Source: Clostridiaceae bacterium (GTDB taxonomy: Bacteria > Bacillota > Clostridia > Lachnospirales > Lachnospiraceae). Taken from it: a DNA stretch of 12,522 nt. The notes under the pieces are model-generated. The model searched no databases. It saw only the letters and a program-made list of their open reading frames with translations, and was not told the DNA's origin. The DNA lies in assembly GCA_018378255.1 (NCBI GenBank), contig JAGZXV010000173.1, positions 1 to 12,522 of the forward strand, given 5' to 3'. Below, piece by piece: positions 5,952-12,522 of the stretch (position 1 is its first letter; the number at the start of each line of letters is the position of its first letter). The translations under genes and the position numbers were made by a program.

Positions 5952-5957
5952 TATAAT
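5952..5957 (+). promoter_or_regulatory. Probable -10 box for the DUF4145-SH3b gene
   Basis: A perfect TATAAT lies 40 bases before the ATG at 5998, but no convincing -35 box is seen at 16-18 bases. This may mean an activator is needed or that the main promoter lies further up. Confidence 0.45.
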
Positions 5958-5997
5958 CATGTTAGGCTAGACAGCAATTGTGCAAAGGAGGATATCT

Positions 5998-6816
5998 ATG
6001 GCTAATGTAGATACAAGCAACAGTTGGGAAAAAATCCAAAAAGGAGTAAAAGAGACGGAGCGCCTCATTGGACAGAAACAGTATAATCTCGCTATGGTAA
6101 AAGCCCGTCAAACTCTTGAATACATGGTTCGGTGCCTTGGAGAAAAGGCATGTATCGTTGATGGCGATTTAAGCAGCACAATCGACGAATTATATCTCGG
6201 AAAGTGGATCACTAAAACAACTTCCGAGCATTATCATAAAATCCGCATATTGGGCAATAAAGCGATTCACGAAGGCAGCGACAACGCTTATGACGCAAAC
6301 CAGGCGTATCATCTGCTTTCCCAGGAAGTTTATACATTTTCCAATGACTACCGCACCAAACGCAGGCCCACAGGCAGCGGCAGCGGTTCCAGATCATCTA
6401 AAAGCAGAAGAAGGCCGGCACAAAAGGGCGGCCCATCCATAAATCAGCAGACTATTTTAAAGATTGTTATTTTAATACTCTGTATCGCATTTATCGCAGC
6501 TGTTGTTAAGTTCATTAAACCGGGAAAAAGCGATGAGAAGGAAACGTCCACAGAGCCCACGACCACGGTTCAGCAGGTAGAAACCACCCCGCCTGAGACG
6601 GAAAGCGTTCCGGTTGAAACTCTGGCAAAGGAAATCTATAAAACAACGGATACTCTGAACGTGAGAAAAGAACCTTCAACCAGCGCCGAAAAACTGGGGG
6701 TTTTGACTGCCGGTACGGAGGTTACTTATAAAGGGGCTCATGACGACGAATGGGCGATCATTGACTATAACGGTACGGAGGCATTTGTTGCCAGTCAGTA
6801 TTTAACAAAAGAATAG
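5998..6816 (+). CDS. Membrane protein with cytoplasmic DUF4145/HEPN-like domain and extracellular SH3b domain
   Basis: A 272-residue protein. Residues 1-120 are helical and resemble DUF4145, a HEPN-like domain, with KARQTLEYMVRCLGEKACI near 35-53 and ILGNKAIHEG near 84-93. The HEPN nuclease motif R-N-x-x-x-H appears as G-N-K-A-I-H, so nuclease activity is doubtful. A basic Ser/Gly/Arg linker (121-145) precedes one membrane helix (about 153-173). A Thr/Glu/Pro-rich stalk (180-210) follows, then a bacterial SH3 domain (about 212-270) with TLNVRKEPSTSAEKLGVLTAGTEV. The positive linker predicts the N-terminus inside and the SH3b domain outside, where it could bind cell wall. The ATG at 5998 has AAAGGAGG at ideal spacing; an in-frame start 18 bases earlier would bury that site. 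It is a single-gene unit closed by a strong terminator. The biological role is unknown. Confidence 0.85.
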   Translation: MANVDTSNSWEKIQKGVKETERLIGQKQYNLAMVKARQTLEYMVRCLGEKACIVDGDLSSTIDELYLGKWITKTTSEHYHKIRILGNKAIHEGSDNAYDANQAYHLLSQEVYTFSNDYRTKRRPTGSGSGSRSSKSRRRPAQKGGPSINQQTILKIVILILCIAFIAAVVKFIKPGKSDEKETSTEPTTTVQQVETTPPETESVPVETLAKEIYKTTDTLNVRKEPSTSAEKLGVLTAGTEVTYKGAHDDEWAIIDYNGTEAFVASQYLTKE

Positions 6817-6836
6817 CATTTCGCTTCAAAAAAAAG

Positions 6837-6879
6837 CGCCGGATAAATATCAGTATAACGATACTTATTCGGCGTTTTT
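6837..6879 (+). terminator. Intrinsic terminator after the DUF4145-SH3b gene
   Basis: Arms 6837-6851 and 6860-6874 form 14 of 15 pairs (one A/C mismatch, one G-U) around an 8-base loop and are followed by five T. A run of A precedes the stem, so it could also work leftward. It separates this gene from the ATPase operon. Confidence 0.9.
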
Positions 6880-6892
6880 GTCCGCAAAAAGA

Positions 6893-6920
6893 TTGTTAAA
6901 AATTTATTTTTATATAAAAT
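6893..6920 (+). promoter_or_regulatory. Likely promoter of the V/A-type ATPase operon
   Basis: There is TTGTTA (6893-6898), a 16-base A/T-rich spacer and TAAAAT (6915-6920). The start near 6927 would give a leader of about 175 bases before the first ATPase gene. TATAAA two bases earlier is an alternative -10 box. This is the only good candidate between the upstream terminator and the operon. Confidence 0.6.
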
Positions 6921-6951
6921 CACTATAGCATTTTTCACAAAAAGGAGTATT

Positions 6952-6963
6952 ATGTTTAAGTAG
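6952..6963 (+). CDS. Three-codon mini-ORF (Met-Phe-Lys) in the ATPase leader
   Basis: ATG TTT AAG TAG is preceded by AAAAAGGAGTATT, a strong ribosome-binding site at good spacing. The same AAAAGGAGTATT sequence also precedes the proteolipid gene K. It could be a leader mini-ORF that parks ribosomes in the 5' region, or a relic of a lost gene start. No longer reading follows in this frame. Confidence 0.35.
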   Translation: MFK

Positions 6964-6970
6964 CACTTAT

Positions 6971-7003
6971 ATGATGTATAACTTCTTATTATATATGCAT
7001 CAT
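6971..7003 (+). promoter_or_regulatory. Hairpin in the ATPase leader
   Basis: ATGATGTATA (6971-6980) pairs with TATGCATCAT (6994-7003), ten pairs with one G-U and a 13-base loop. It starts seven bases after the mini-ORF stop. No U run follows, so it is not a terminator; it may control translation or RNA stability. The rest of the leader to 7090 shows no gene. Confidence 0.45.
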
Positions 7004-7101
7004 GAAACGTAACAGTTCAAAACGGCTCATCTTCTTGACCGATTTTTCCGCCGTCCTGAACTATTACCTTGAAACTATAAATTAGGCAAGGAGGGATAAC
7101 T

Positions 7102-7413
7102 GTGGATAACGTCATCAACAAATTATCCGAAATCGAGCAGACCGCCGCTTCTATCATGGAGGCCGCTAATGCCCGCAAAAAAGAATTCGCTTCTGAGATG
7201 GAAAAGAAAACTGCTGATTTCGATGCCGCCCTGGAAGCTGAAACTGCTAAAAAAGTCACTGATTTAAGAGCTCAGATGGAAACCACCATGCAGTCTAAGC
7301 TGGAAAAACAGCGATCTAGTGCCGAAGAACTTTTGAAGCAGATGGAAGAAAGTTACCGTGTTAACCATCGTGCATATGCGAAAGAGCTCTTTCAGGCTAT
7401 GATTAAGGAGTAG
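7102..7413 (+). CDS. V/A-type ATPase peripheral-stalk subunit G/H
   Basis: A 103-residue, almost wholly helical protein rich in Ala, Glu and Lys. A long coiled coil spans about residues 5-90, with repeats such as ARKKEFASEMEKKTADFDAA. This size and make-up fit the G (also called H) subunit, which forms a two-chain peripheral stalk with subunit E and holds the catalytic head against rotation. The identity rests strongly on its place as first gene of the operon, because coiled coils carry few motifs. The start is GTG with AAGGAGG seven bases upstream; no better ATG is available. The stop is followed after three bases by the subunit C start, whose ribosome-binding site overlaps the end of this gene, so the two are probably translationally coupled. 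Confidence 0.85.
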   Translation: MDNVINKLSEIEQTAASIMEAANARKKEFASEMEKKTADFDAALEAETAKKVTDLRAQMETTMQSKLEKQRSSAEELLKQMEESYRVNHRAYAKELFQAMIKE

Positions 7414-7416
7414 CGT

Positions 7417-8463
7417 ATGGGAAGCCTTTTATCTTACAGCGGCCTTACTACCAAGGTCCGGGCGATGGAAAGCCATTTTATATCCGACGCCCAGTTTCAT
7501 GAGATGTCGTCGTTGGATTCAGTTACGGATGCTGTTGAGTTTCTGAAGAAACAGCCCGCCTACACGGCTATTTTTTCCGGCCTGGAGGACCAGGAACTGC
7601 ACCGCGGCACCATTGAAGAACGGCTGGTATTGTCCAAATATCAGGATTTTGCAAAACTTTACCGCTTTTCCAACCTCTCACAACGCAAATTTTTGGATCT
7701 TTATTTCATGCATTATGAAGTAGCTATCCTGAAACGATGTCTTAGAAGCGCTCTGGATCACAGAGAAATTGATCTGGATTTGTCTATGTTCCGTGAATTT
7801 TTTGAAAAACATTCCAATCTTGATCTTATAAAATTATCCACTTCCCAAGACATGACCGAGCTGATCTCCAATTTAAGCGGAACGCCCTTTTTTGATCTGC
7901 TCACCCATATAGAAAATACAGATTCACCCACACTTTTTGATTATGAAATGCAGCTGGACCTTTTCTATTTTAAAACCATTTGGAGGATTAAGAATAAGTA
8001 TCTGTCCAAATCGGAACAGGCTATTCTTTCCAAGTGTTTCGGTGCAAAACTGGATCTGTTAAACCTCCAGTGGATTTACCGGTCCAAGAAGTATTATAAA
8101 CTGGCTCCGGCCGATATCTATGCCCTTCTGATACCCATATATCACCGCCTGAAAAAGGCTGACATCATCAGACTGGCCGAGGCCGATACCATAGAAGAGT
8201 TTTATTCTCTCCTCAAAAATACTTACTATGGGAATTTAAGCATTTCGAACTTTTCCGAATATCCGAACCTGGAAGAACTGTATGCAAAGGTTTTAGACCG
8301 GATTCACTCTCTGACCCGTCAGCAAAATCCGTACTCCATCGCTTCTTTAAACACTTATCTCTACTTTAAAGAGCAGGAAATCAACAAAATTATAACGATT
8401 ATCGAGGGGATACGTTATGGCCTGGAACCGGCGGAAATCTATTCGCTGGCAGCCAGAAACTAG
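7417..8463 (+). CDS. atpC: V/A-type ATPase subunit C (d-type, central stalk to ring connector)
   Basis: A 348-residue, helix-rich soluble protein of the usual size for archaeal-type subunit C, the funnel-shaped piece that links the rotating central stalk to the proteolipid ring. Matching features are the N-terminal SYSGLTTKVRAMES, the central LDLLNLQWIYRSKKYY near 219-234, and the C-terminal KEQEINKIITIIEGIRYGL near 320-338, which are typical of the vATP-synt_AC39 family. No membrane segment is present. The ribosome-binding site AAGGAG sits in the last codons of subunit G/H, six bases from the ATG. Subunit I follows after 18 bases. It has no catalytic residues. Confidence 0.93.
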   Translation: MGSLLSYSGLTTKVRAMESHFISDAQFHEMSSLDSVTDAVEFLKKQPAYTAIFSGLEDQELHRGTIEERLVLSKYQDFAKLYRFSNLSQRKFLDLYFMHYEVAILKRCLRSALDHREIDLDLSMFREFFEKHSNLDLIKLSTSQDMTELISNLSGTPFFDLLTHIENTDSPTLFDYEMQLDLFYFKTIWRIKNKYLSKSEQAILSKCFGAKLDLLNLQWIYRSKKYYKLAPADIYALLIPIYHRLKKADIIRLAEADTIEEFYSLLKNTYYGNLSISNFSEYPNLEELYAKVLDRIHSLTRQQNPYSIASLNTYLYFKEQEINKIITIIEGIRYGLEPAEIYSLAARN

Positions 8464-8481
8464 CAAAGGAGGTTTACACCC

Positions 8482-10419
8482 GTGATTGAAAAGATGAAAT
8501 TCCTGAGTATCACCGGGCCCAAGGAAGATATCGACAGAGTTGTCGAGCAATACCTTTCCAAATATGAAATACATTTGGAAAATGCCCTGTCTGAACTCAA
8601 AACGGTGAAAGATTTAAGGCCTTATGTGGAGACAAATCCATATAAAAATATAAGCCAGAGGTCTGCCGAACTGTTGGGCTCGTTAAAGGATGCGCCTTCT
8701 GTCTCCGATGAGGATATGACATTAGAAGAAGCCGCTGGTTTCATAACCGCTTTAGATGATAAGTTAAATGGCCTGGTGGCTCAAAAAGAGGATCTTCAAA
8801 GTCAGATTGCTGCGCTCCAGGACTCCATGAATAAAGTGATTCCGTTTACCGGATTGAATTATGATTTAACATCAATTCTCCATTTCCGTTATATCAAATT
8901 CCGGTTTGGACGGATCGCCCATGAATATTATGATAAATTTTACAACTACGTATATGACACCATTGACACCGTACTCTGTAAATGCCTTGAGGACGCTGAT
9001 TATGTCTGGGCTGTATACTTCGTTCCCGAAACCATTTCAGACCGGGTGGATGCCATCTATGCTTCCATGCATTTTGAGCGTTTTTACCTTCCTGACGAAT
9101 ATGAGGGAACTCCCAGTGAAGCCGCACATGTGCTGGAGGAAAAGATCCATACATTGACCCAGTCCATTGAGGAAATTGACAGCCAGATTTCACAGGCCCT
9201 CAACTCCCAGCGGGAAAAACTGGCGGCGGCAGACCAAAAGCTGCAGAAATATGCCAAGAATTTTGATGTCAGAAAAATGGCCGCCTGCACAAAGCAGCGG
9301 GAACATACTTTTTATATCTTATGCGGCTGGATGTCGGCCAGGGATGCCAAACAATTCCAGAAAGAGATTTCCGATGATGAAAATACCTTCTGTATTCTGG
9401 AAACGGATGATAACAACATCATAAGCAGGCCGCCTACCAAATTGAGGAATCCAAAACTGTTCCGTCCATTTGAGATGTTTATCGGCATGTACGGACTTCC
9501 CGCTTATAATGAAATTGACCCGACGATTCTGATCGGCATCACCTACTCCTTCCTCTTCGGCTTCATGTTCGGAGATGTGGGTCAGGGATTGTGCCTGCTT
9601 TTAGGCGGTCTGCTGCTATACCGGTTTAAAAAAGCCAGTCTGGCCGCTATCATTTCCTGCTGCGGTTTCTTTTCCACCATCTTCGGATTTCTGTTCGGAA
9701 GTGTTTTCGGTTTTGAGACGATTCTGGACGCCGTATGGTTAAGGCCAAAAGAAGCCATGACACAGCTTCCGTTCATCGGAAACCTGAATACGGTCTTTGT
9801 GGTGGCCATCGCCCTTGGCATGGGAATCGTGATGATGACTATGGTTTTAAATATTATTAACAGCCTTCATTCCAAAGATAAGGAAAAGGCATATTTTGAT
9901 ACTAACGGCATAGCCGGACTGGTTTTCTACGCCAGCCTCGTTTTAACCGTAGTTCTCTATATGACAGGCAATCCGCTGCCGGCTACCATCATTTTAGTGG
10001 TTATGTTCGTAATTCCTCTGATCGTTATTTTCTGCAAAGAGCCGTTAACTGCCTTTGTTGAGAAAAAAGCTGAGATCATGCCTAAGGAAAAGGGCATGTT
10101 CTTCGTACAGGGATTTTTCGAATTATTTGAAGTTCTGCTCAGTTATTTTTCAAATACGCTGTCTTTTGTCCGTGTAGGCGCATTTGCAGTCAGCCATGCG
10201 GCCATGATGGAAGTCGTTCTGATGTTAGGCGGTGTGGAGGCCGGGAATCCCAACTGGCTTGTGGTTATTTTAGGAAATGTATTCGTTTGCGGTATGGAGG
10301 GACTGATCGTCGGCATTCAGGTACTCCGTTTGGAATATTATGAACTGTTCAGCCGTTTCTACAGAGGCACCGGACGGGCATTTAAACCATACGGCAAAAA
10401 TGTTTCCGCAAAAAATTAA
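8482..10419 (+). CDS. atpI: V/A-type ATPase subunit I (a-type membrane stator)
   Basis: A 645-residue protein that carries ions between the ring and the two half-channels. The N-terminal half (about 1-335) is cytoplasmic, with coiled coils near 85-115 and 215-260. The C-terminal half has seven or eight membrane helices beginning near residue 348 (ILIGITYSFLFGFMFGDVGQG). The family motif FGDVGQG is there, and LSFVRVGAFAVSHA carries Arg564, the Arg expected to face the ring Glu during ion transfer. The start is GTG with AAAGGAGG nine bases upstream. Length is typical of bacterial subunit I. A 70-base gap to the K gene follows, the largest in the operon. Confidence 0.95.
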   Translation: MIEKMKFLSITGPKEDIDRVVEQYLSKYEIHLENALSELKTVKDLRPYVETNPYKNISQRSAELLGSLKDAPSVSDEDMTLEEAAGFITALDDKLNGLVAQKEDLQSQIAALQDSMNKVIPFTGLNYDLTSILHFRYIKFRFGRIAHEYYDKFYNYVYDTIDTVLCKCLEDADYVWAVYFVPETISDRVDAIYASMHFERFYLPDEYEGTPSEAAHVLEEKIHTLTQSIEEIDSQISQALNSQREKLAAADQKLQKYAKNFDVRKMAACTKQREHTFYILCGWMSARDAKQFQKEISDDENTFCILETDDNNIISRPPTKLRNPKLFRPFEMFIGMYGLPAYNEIDPTILIGITYSFLFGFMFGDVGQGLCLLLGGLLLYRFKKASLAAIISCCGFFSTIFGFLFGSVFGFETILDAVWLRPKEAMTQLPFIGNLNTVFVVAIALGMGIVMMTMVLNIINSLHSKDKEKAYFDTNGIAGLVFYASLVLTVVLYMTGNPLPATIILVVMFVIPLIVIFCKEPLTAFVEKKAEIMPKEKGMFFVQGFFELFEVLLSYFSNTLSFVRVGAFAVSHAAMMEVVLMLGGVEAGNPNWLVVILGNVFVCGMEGLIVGIQVLRLEYYELFSRFYRGTGRAFKPYGKNVSAKN

Positions 10420-10489
10420 TTCCGGCTTTTCAATTGGAACCGGCAAAAATCCTTAATAAAATTTAATCATACGAAAAGGAGTATTTATC
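10420..10489 (+). promoter_or_regulatory. Intergenic leader of the proteolipid gene
   Basis: The only sizeable gap inside the operon. A weak hairpin with CCGG ends (about 10423-10444) is followed by an A/U-rich stretch and a strong AAAAGGAG site eight bases before the ATG. Genes for ring subunits must be translated more than their neighbours, and A/U-rich leaders that raise translation are known for atpE of Escherichia coli; a similar role here is inference. Confidence 0.4.
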
Positions 10490-10918
10490 ATGAGTTTATT
10501 AGTTAAAATCACATTAGCTGCTGCATTAATCCTCAGCATCGTAGTTCCATTCGGCGCATTTGCATTTGGCGAAAAGACAAAAGGACGTTATAAAAAAGCA
10601 TTGGGCATCAATATCTTTTTATTCCTGGCTACCATAGCCGTATCCAGTATTTTCATGTTTTCAGGCGATGCCGTAGCTGCTGAAACTGCTGCTGCCGCAA
10701 GCAGCGTTGCCGGATGGGGTTATCTGGCCGCTGCGCTTTCCACCGGTCTGGCTTGTATCGGCGGCGGTATTGCCGTATCTGCTGCCGCATCCGCTGCTCT
10801 TGGCGCAATCAGTGAAGACGGTTCCATTCTTGGTAAATCATTGATCTTCGTAGGTCTTGCCGAAGGTGTTTGTCTTTACGGACTGATCATTTCCTTTATG
10901 ATCTTAGGTAAGCTGTAA
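10490..10918 (+). CDS. atpK: V/A-type ATPase subunit K (proteolipid ring, c-type)
   Basis: A 142-residue hydrophobic protein with four membrane helices, near residues 4-26, 38-58, 72-102 and 114-139, joined by a cytoplasmic loop EKTKGRYKK and a polar loop ISEDGSILGK. The ion-binding Glu is E125 in VGLAEGVCLYG in the last helix; the first hairpin has no matching acid, giving one binding site per four helices. Helix 3 carries the Gly motif CIGGGIAVSAAASAALG. Sodium-type rotors such as Enterococcus NtpK have Gln on helix 3 and Thr or Ser after the Glu; here these positions are Val and Gly, which points to proton coupling. The ATG has AAAAGGAG eight bases upstream. The stop lies three bases before subunit F. 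Confidence 0.95.
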   Translation: MSLLVKITLAAALILSIVVPFGAFAFGEKTKGRYKKALGINIFLFLATIAVSSIFMFSGDAVAAETAAAASSVAGWGYLAAALSTGLACIGGGIAVSAAASAALGAISEDGSILGKSLIFVGLAEGVCLYGLIISFMILGKL

Positions 10919-10921
10919 TCT

Positions 10922-11230
10922 ATGAAGATGTATTTAATCAGCGACAACATCGACACCTATACAGGCATGCGCCTGGCCGGGGTGGAAGGCGCTGTCGTTC
11001 ATGAACGGGCTCAGTTAAAAGAAGAACTGGATAAAGTCCTGGCCGATAAGGAAATCGGAATTGTATTGCTGACTGAAAAATTTGGCAGAGAATTTCCCGA
11101 TATCATTGACAATGTCAAGCTGGAGCGGAAACTGCCTCTGATCGTCGAGATACCGGACCGACATGGCACCGGCCGCAAGCCGGACTTTATCACTTCCTAT
11201 GTTAACGAAGCCATCGGCTTGAAATTATAA
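10922..11230 (+). CDS. atpF: V/A-type ATPase subunit F (central stalk)
   Basis: A 102-residue protein of the usual size for subunit F, which binds subunit D in the rotating central stalk. The pattern is MKMYLISDNIDTYTGMRLAG, followed by a strand IGIVLLTEKF near 45-54 and LPLIVEIPDR near 71-80, giving an alternating beta-alpha fold like other F subunits. It starts three bases after the K stop, and no strong ribosome-binding site is visible, so it is probably translated by coupling with K. A second ATG two codons in is an alternative start. No membrane segment or catalytic residue is expected. Confidence 0.93.
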   Translation: MKMYLISDNIDTYTGMRLAGVEGAVVHERAQLKEELDKVLADKEIGIVLLTEKFGREFPDIIDNVKLERKLPLIVEIPDRHGTGRKPDFITSYVNEAIGLKL

Positions 11231-11247
11231 GAAAGAAGGTGAACGTC

Positions 11248-11838
11248 TTGACTACTGAGGAAAAATTAGAGCATTTTCAAAGCTTTTGCGTGGAAGATGC
11301 CAGGAACAGAAGTGCAAAGATGTTAGATGAATATATGAGCGCTCTGGAACAGACATTTGCCGAGCACCAGGAAGATGCCAAACGTCATGCCCAGATGCAG
11401 CTTCAGTCGGAAACCGAAAAAATAGAGCGGGAAATCAACAAGAAGCTCTCCATTGAGCAGATCAACATCAAGCGCACCCTCGGCCATAAGAATGACGAGC
11501 TGAAAGATAAACTGCTGGTGGAAGTAAAAGATATGCTGGAGCGTTTTATGGACACTCCCGACTATCAAAAACTTCTGGAAGCCCAGGTAGCCTATGCCAA
11601 AAAGGTGGCCGGGGATGAGGAATTAGTGATCTATATGGATCCTGTGGATGAAGATAAAGTCCGCCGCATCTCCTTTCATCAGAATATGAACATCAAGGTC
11701 AGCGAATACTCCTTTATGGGCGGCACAAGAGCTGTAATCCCCTCTAAGAATATTCTAATTGACAACTCCTTCCAGGCAAAGCTGGAAGAAGTGAAACAGA
11801 ATTTCAAATTCGATTTTGGAGGTAAGATCCATGGCTAA
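11248..11838 (+). CDS. atpE: V/A-type ATPase subunit E (peripheral stalk)
   Basis: A 196-residue protein. The N-terminal half (about 1-105) is a long helix rich in Glu, Lys and Gln (for example EHQEDAKRHAQMQLQSETEK), which pairs with subunit G/H. The C-terminal half is a mixed alpha/beta head that includes EELVIYMDPVDEDKVRR and ends near GGTRAVIPSKNILIDNSF, typical of subunit E. I chose the TTG at 11248 because AGAAGGTG lies just upstream at proper spacing. A GTG at 11239 would place the start inside that ribosome-binding site and has none of its own. The 3' end overlaps the start of subunit A by eight bases. Confidence 0.92.
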   Translation: MTTEEKLEHFQSFCVEDARNRSAKMLDEYMSALEQTFAEHQEDAKRHAQMQLQSETEKIEREINKKLSIEQINIKRTLGHKNDELKDKLLVEVKDMLERFMDTPDYQKLLEAQVAYAKKVAGDEELVIYMDPVDEDKVRRISFHQNMNIKVSEYSFMGGTRAVIPSKNILIDNSFQAKLEEVKQNFKFDFGGKIHG

Positions 11839-12522
11839 AACTGGGAATATCTACGGCATTAACGGCCCCATTGTCCATATCAAAGGCGATGTTGGGTTCC
11901 AGATGCATGAAATGGTTTATGTAGGAAATCAAAACCTGGTGGGCGAAGTGATCGGACTGACCTCCAAAGACACCACCATAGAAGTTTACGAAGAAACCTC
12001 AGGCATTAAACCGGGCGAACTGGTGACCGGAAGCGGATCTCCAGTTTCCGTAACACTGGCTCCGGGAATCCTGAATAACATATTTGACGGTATTGAACGT
12101 CCCCTCAGCGAAATCGCCCGGACCGGCGGCGCTTATATCAGCCGCGGCGTCTCTGTGGATTCCCTGGACATGGATCATTTATGGGATGCCAAGATCGTTG
12201 TAAAGGAAGGCGACCGGCTCTTTCCAGGCGCTATTATAGCAGAAGTGCCCGAAACGCCTGCTATTGTACACAAAGTTATGCTTCCTCCCGATGTGGAAGG
12301 ATTCGTACTGAAAACCGTTCCCGACGGAAAATATAAAATAAGCGATGTTTTAATCACCATCCAACAGCCTGACGGCACAGAAAAAGAAATCACCATGATC
12401 CAGAAATGGCCGATCCGTGTTCCAAGGCCTACCGCCAAAAGATACCCGGCCACCGTTCCGCTGATCACAGGCCAGAGAATCCTTGATACCCTGTTCCCAT
12501 TGGCCAAAGGCGGTACTGCTGC
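11831..12522 (+). CDS. atpA: V/A-type ATPase catalytic subunit A (N-terminal part, runs off right edge)
   Basis: The first 230 codons of the ATP-hydrolysing or ATP-making subunit. It begins MAKTGNIYGINGPIVHIKG, the beta-barrel domain of A subunits. The A-specific non-homologous insert follows, with KIVVKEGDRLFPGAIIAEV and HKVMLPPDVEG, and then KWPIRVPRPTAKR and PLITGQRILDTLFPLAKGG. The window ends about where the Walker A loop should begin, so catalytic residues are not visible. The ATG has GGAGG eight bases upstream, inside the end of the E gene, and overlaps that gene by eight bases. Subunits B and D would be expected next. Confidence 0.97.
   Translation, partial: MAKTGNIYGINGPIVHIKGDVGFQMHEMVYVGNQNLVGEVIGLTSKDTTIEVYEETSGIKPGELVTGSGSPVSVTLAPGILNNIFDGIERPLSEIARTGGAYISRGVSVDSLDMDHLWDAKIVVKEGDRLFPGAIIAEVPETPAIVHKVMLPPDVEGFVLKTVPDGKYKISDVLITIQQPDGTEKEITMIQKWPIRVPRPTAKRYPATVPLITGQRILDTLFPLAKGGTA

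Noticed and set aside
5980..5997. Upstream start for the DUF4145-SH3b gene
   Set aside because: It would translate through the AAAGGAGG site that belongs to the ATG at 5998.
7035..7081. TTGACC near 7035 as a second ATPase promoter
   Set aside because: No acceptable -10 box lies 16-18 bases downstream; the A/T-rich TATAAAT near 7076 is too far away.

Overview
The window looks like a chromosomal stretch from an anaerobic, gut-type member of the Clostridia, most likely Lachnospiraceae. This is inferred from strong AAGGAGG ribosome-binding sites, GTG and TTG starts, Bacillota-type promoters, a V/A-type ATPase operon of the clostridial kind, and a glycan-degradation locus with a Cys-type sulfatase. 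No mobile-element gene, CRISPR array or phage gene is visible.

Positions 1-4027 hold a glycan-utilisation locus. A leftward operon carries a six-hairpin glycosidase-like protein followed, 29 bases later, by the N-terminus of an alpha-L-rhamnosidase-like glycosyl hydrolase that runs off the left edge. A type I sulfatase is transcribed divergently. The roughly 230-base region between them holds a good leftward promoter, an extended -10 site for the sulfatase, inverted repeats, and two mutually exclusive pairings around the sulfatase ribosome-binding site. The set suggests removal of sulfate and sugars, perhaps rhamnose or fucose, from a sulfated glycan.

Positions 4028-5000 hold two almost identical leftward tRNA-Lys(CTT) genes. 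Each has its own near-consensus promoter and its own unusual terminator whose stem is rich in G-U pairs and covaries between the copies. Between them lie a 16-base inverted repeat and a stretch that may be an interspersed repeat. Positions 4852-5763 hold a leftward unit: promoter, trmB (tRNA m7G46 methyltransferase) and a 48-codon basic protein not covered by longer ORFs. The tRNA and tRNA-modification genes lie side by side.

Positions 5780-6880 hold a GC-rich, foldable intergenic element of about 100 bases. It is followed by a membrane protein that joins a cytoplasmic DUF4145/HEPN-like domain to an extracellular SH3b domain, closed by a clear terminator.

Positions 6890-12522 hold the start of a V/A-type ATPase operon in the order G/H, C, I, K, F, E, A, with A cut by the right edge just before its Walker A motif. 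Genes are spaced tightly (overlap to 18 bases) except for a 70-base gap before the proteolipid gene K. The leader is long and contains a three-codon ORF with its own ribosome-binding site, followed by a hairpin. The K subunit lacks the polar residues usually seen beside the ion-binding Glu in sodium-type rotors, so proton coupling is the better guess.

I did not find a clearly new multi-gene system. The most interesting points are regulatory or structural: the paired tRNA terminators, the foldable 5783-5883 element, the ATPase leader mini-ORF and the switch-like sulfatase leader.
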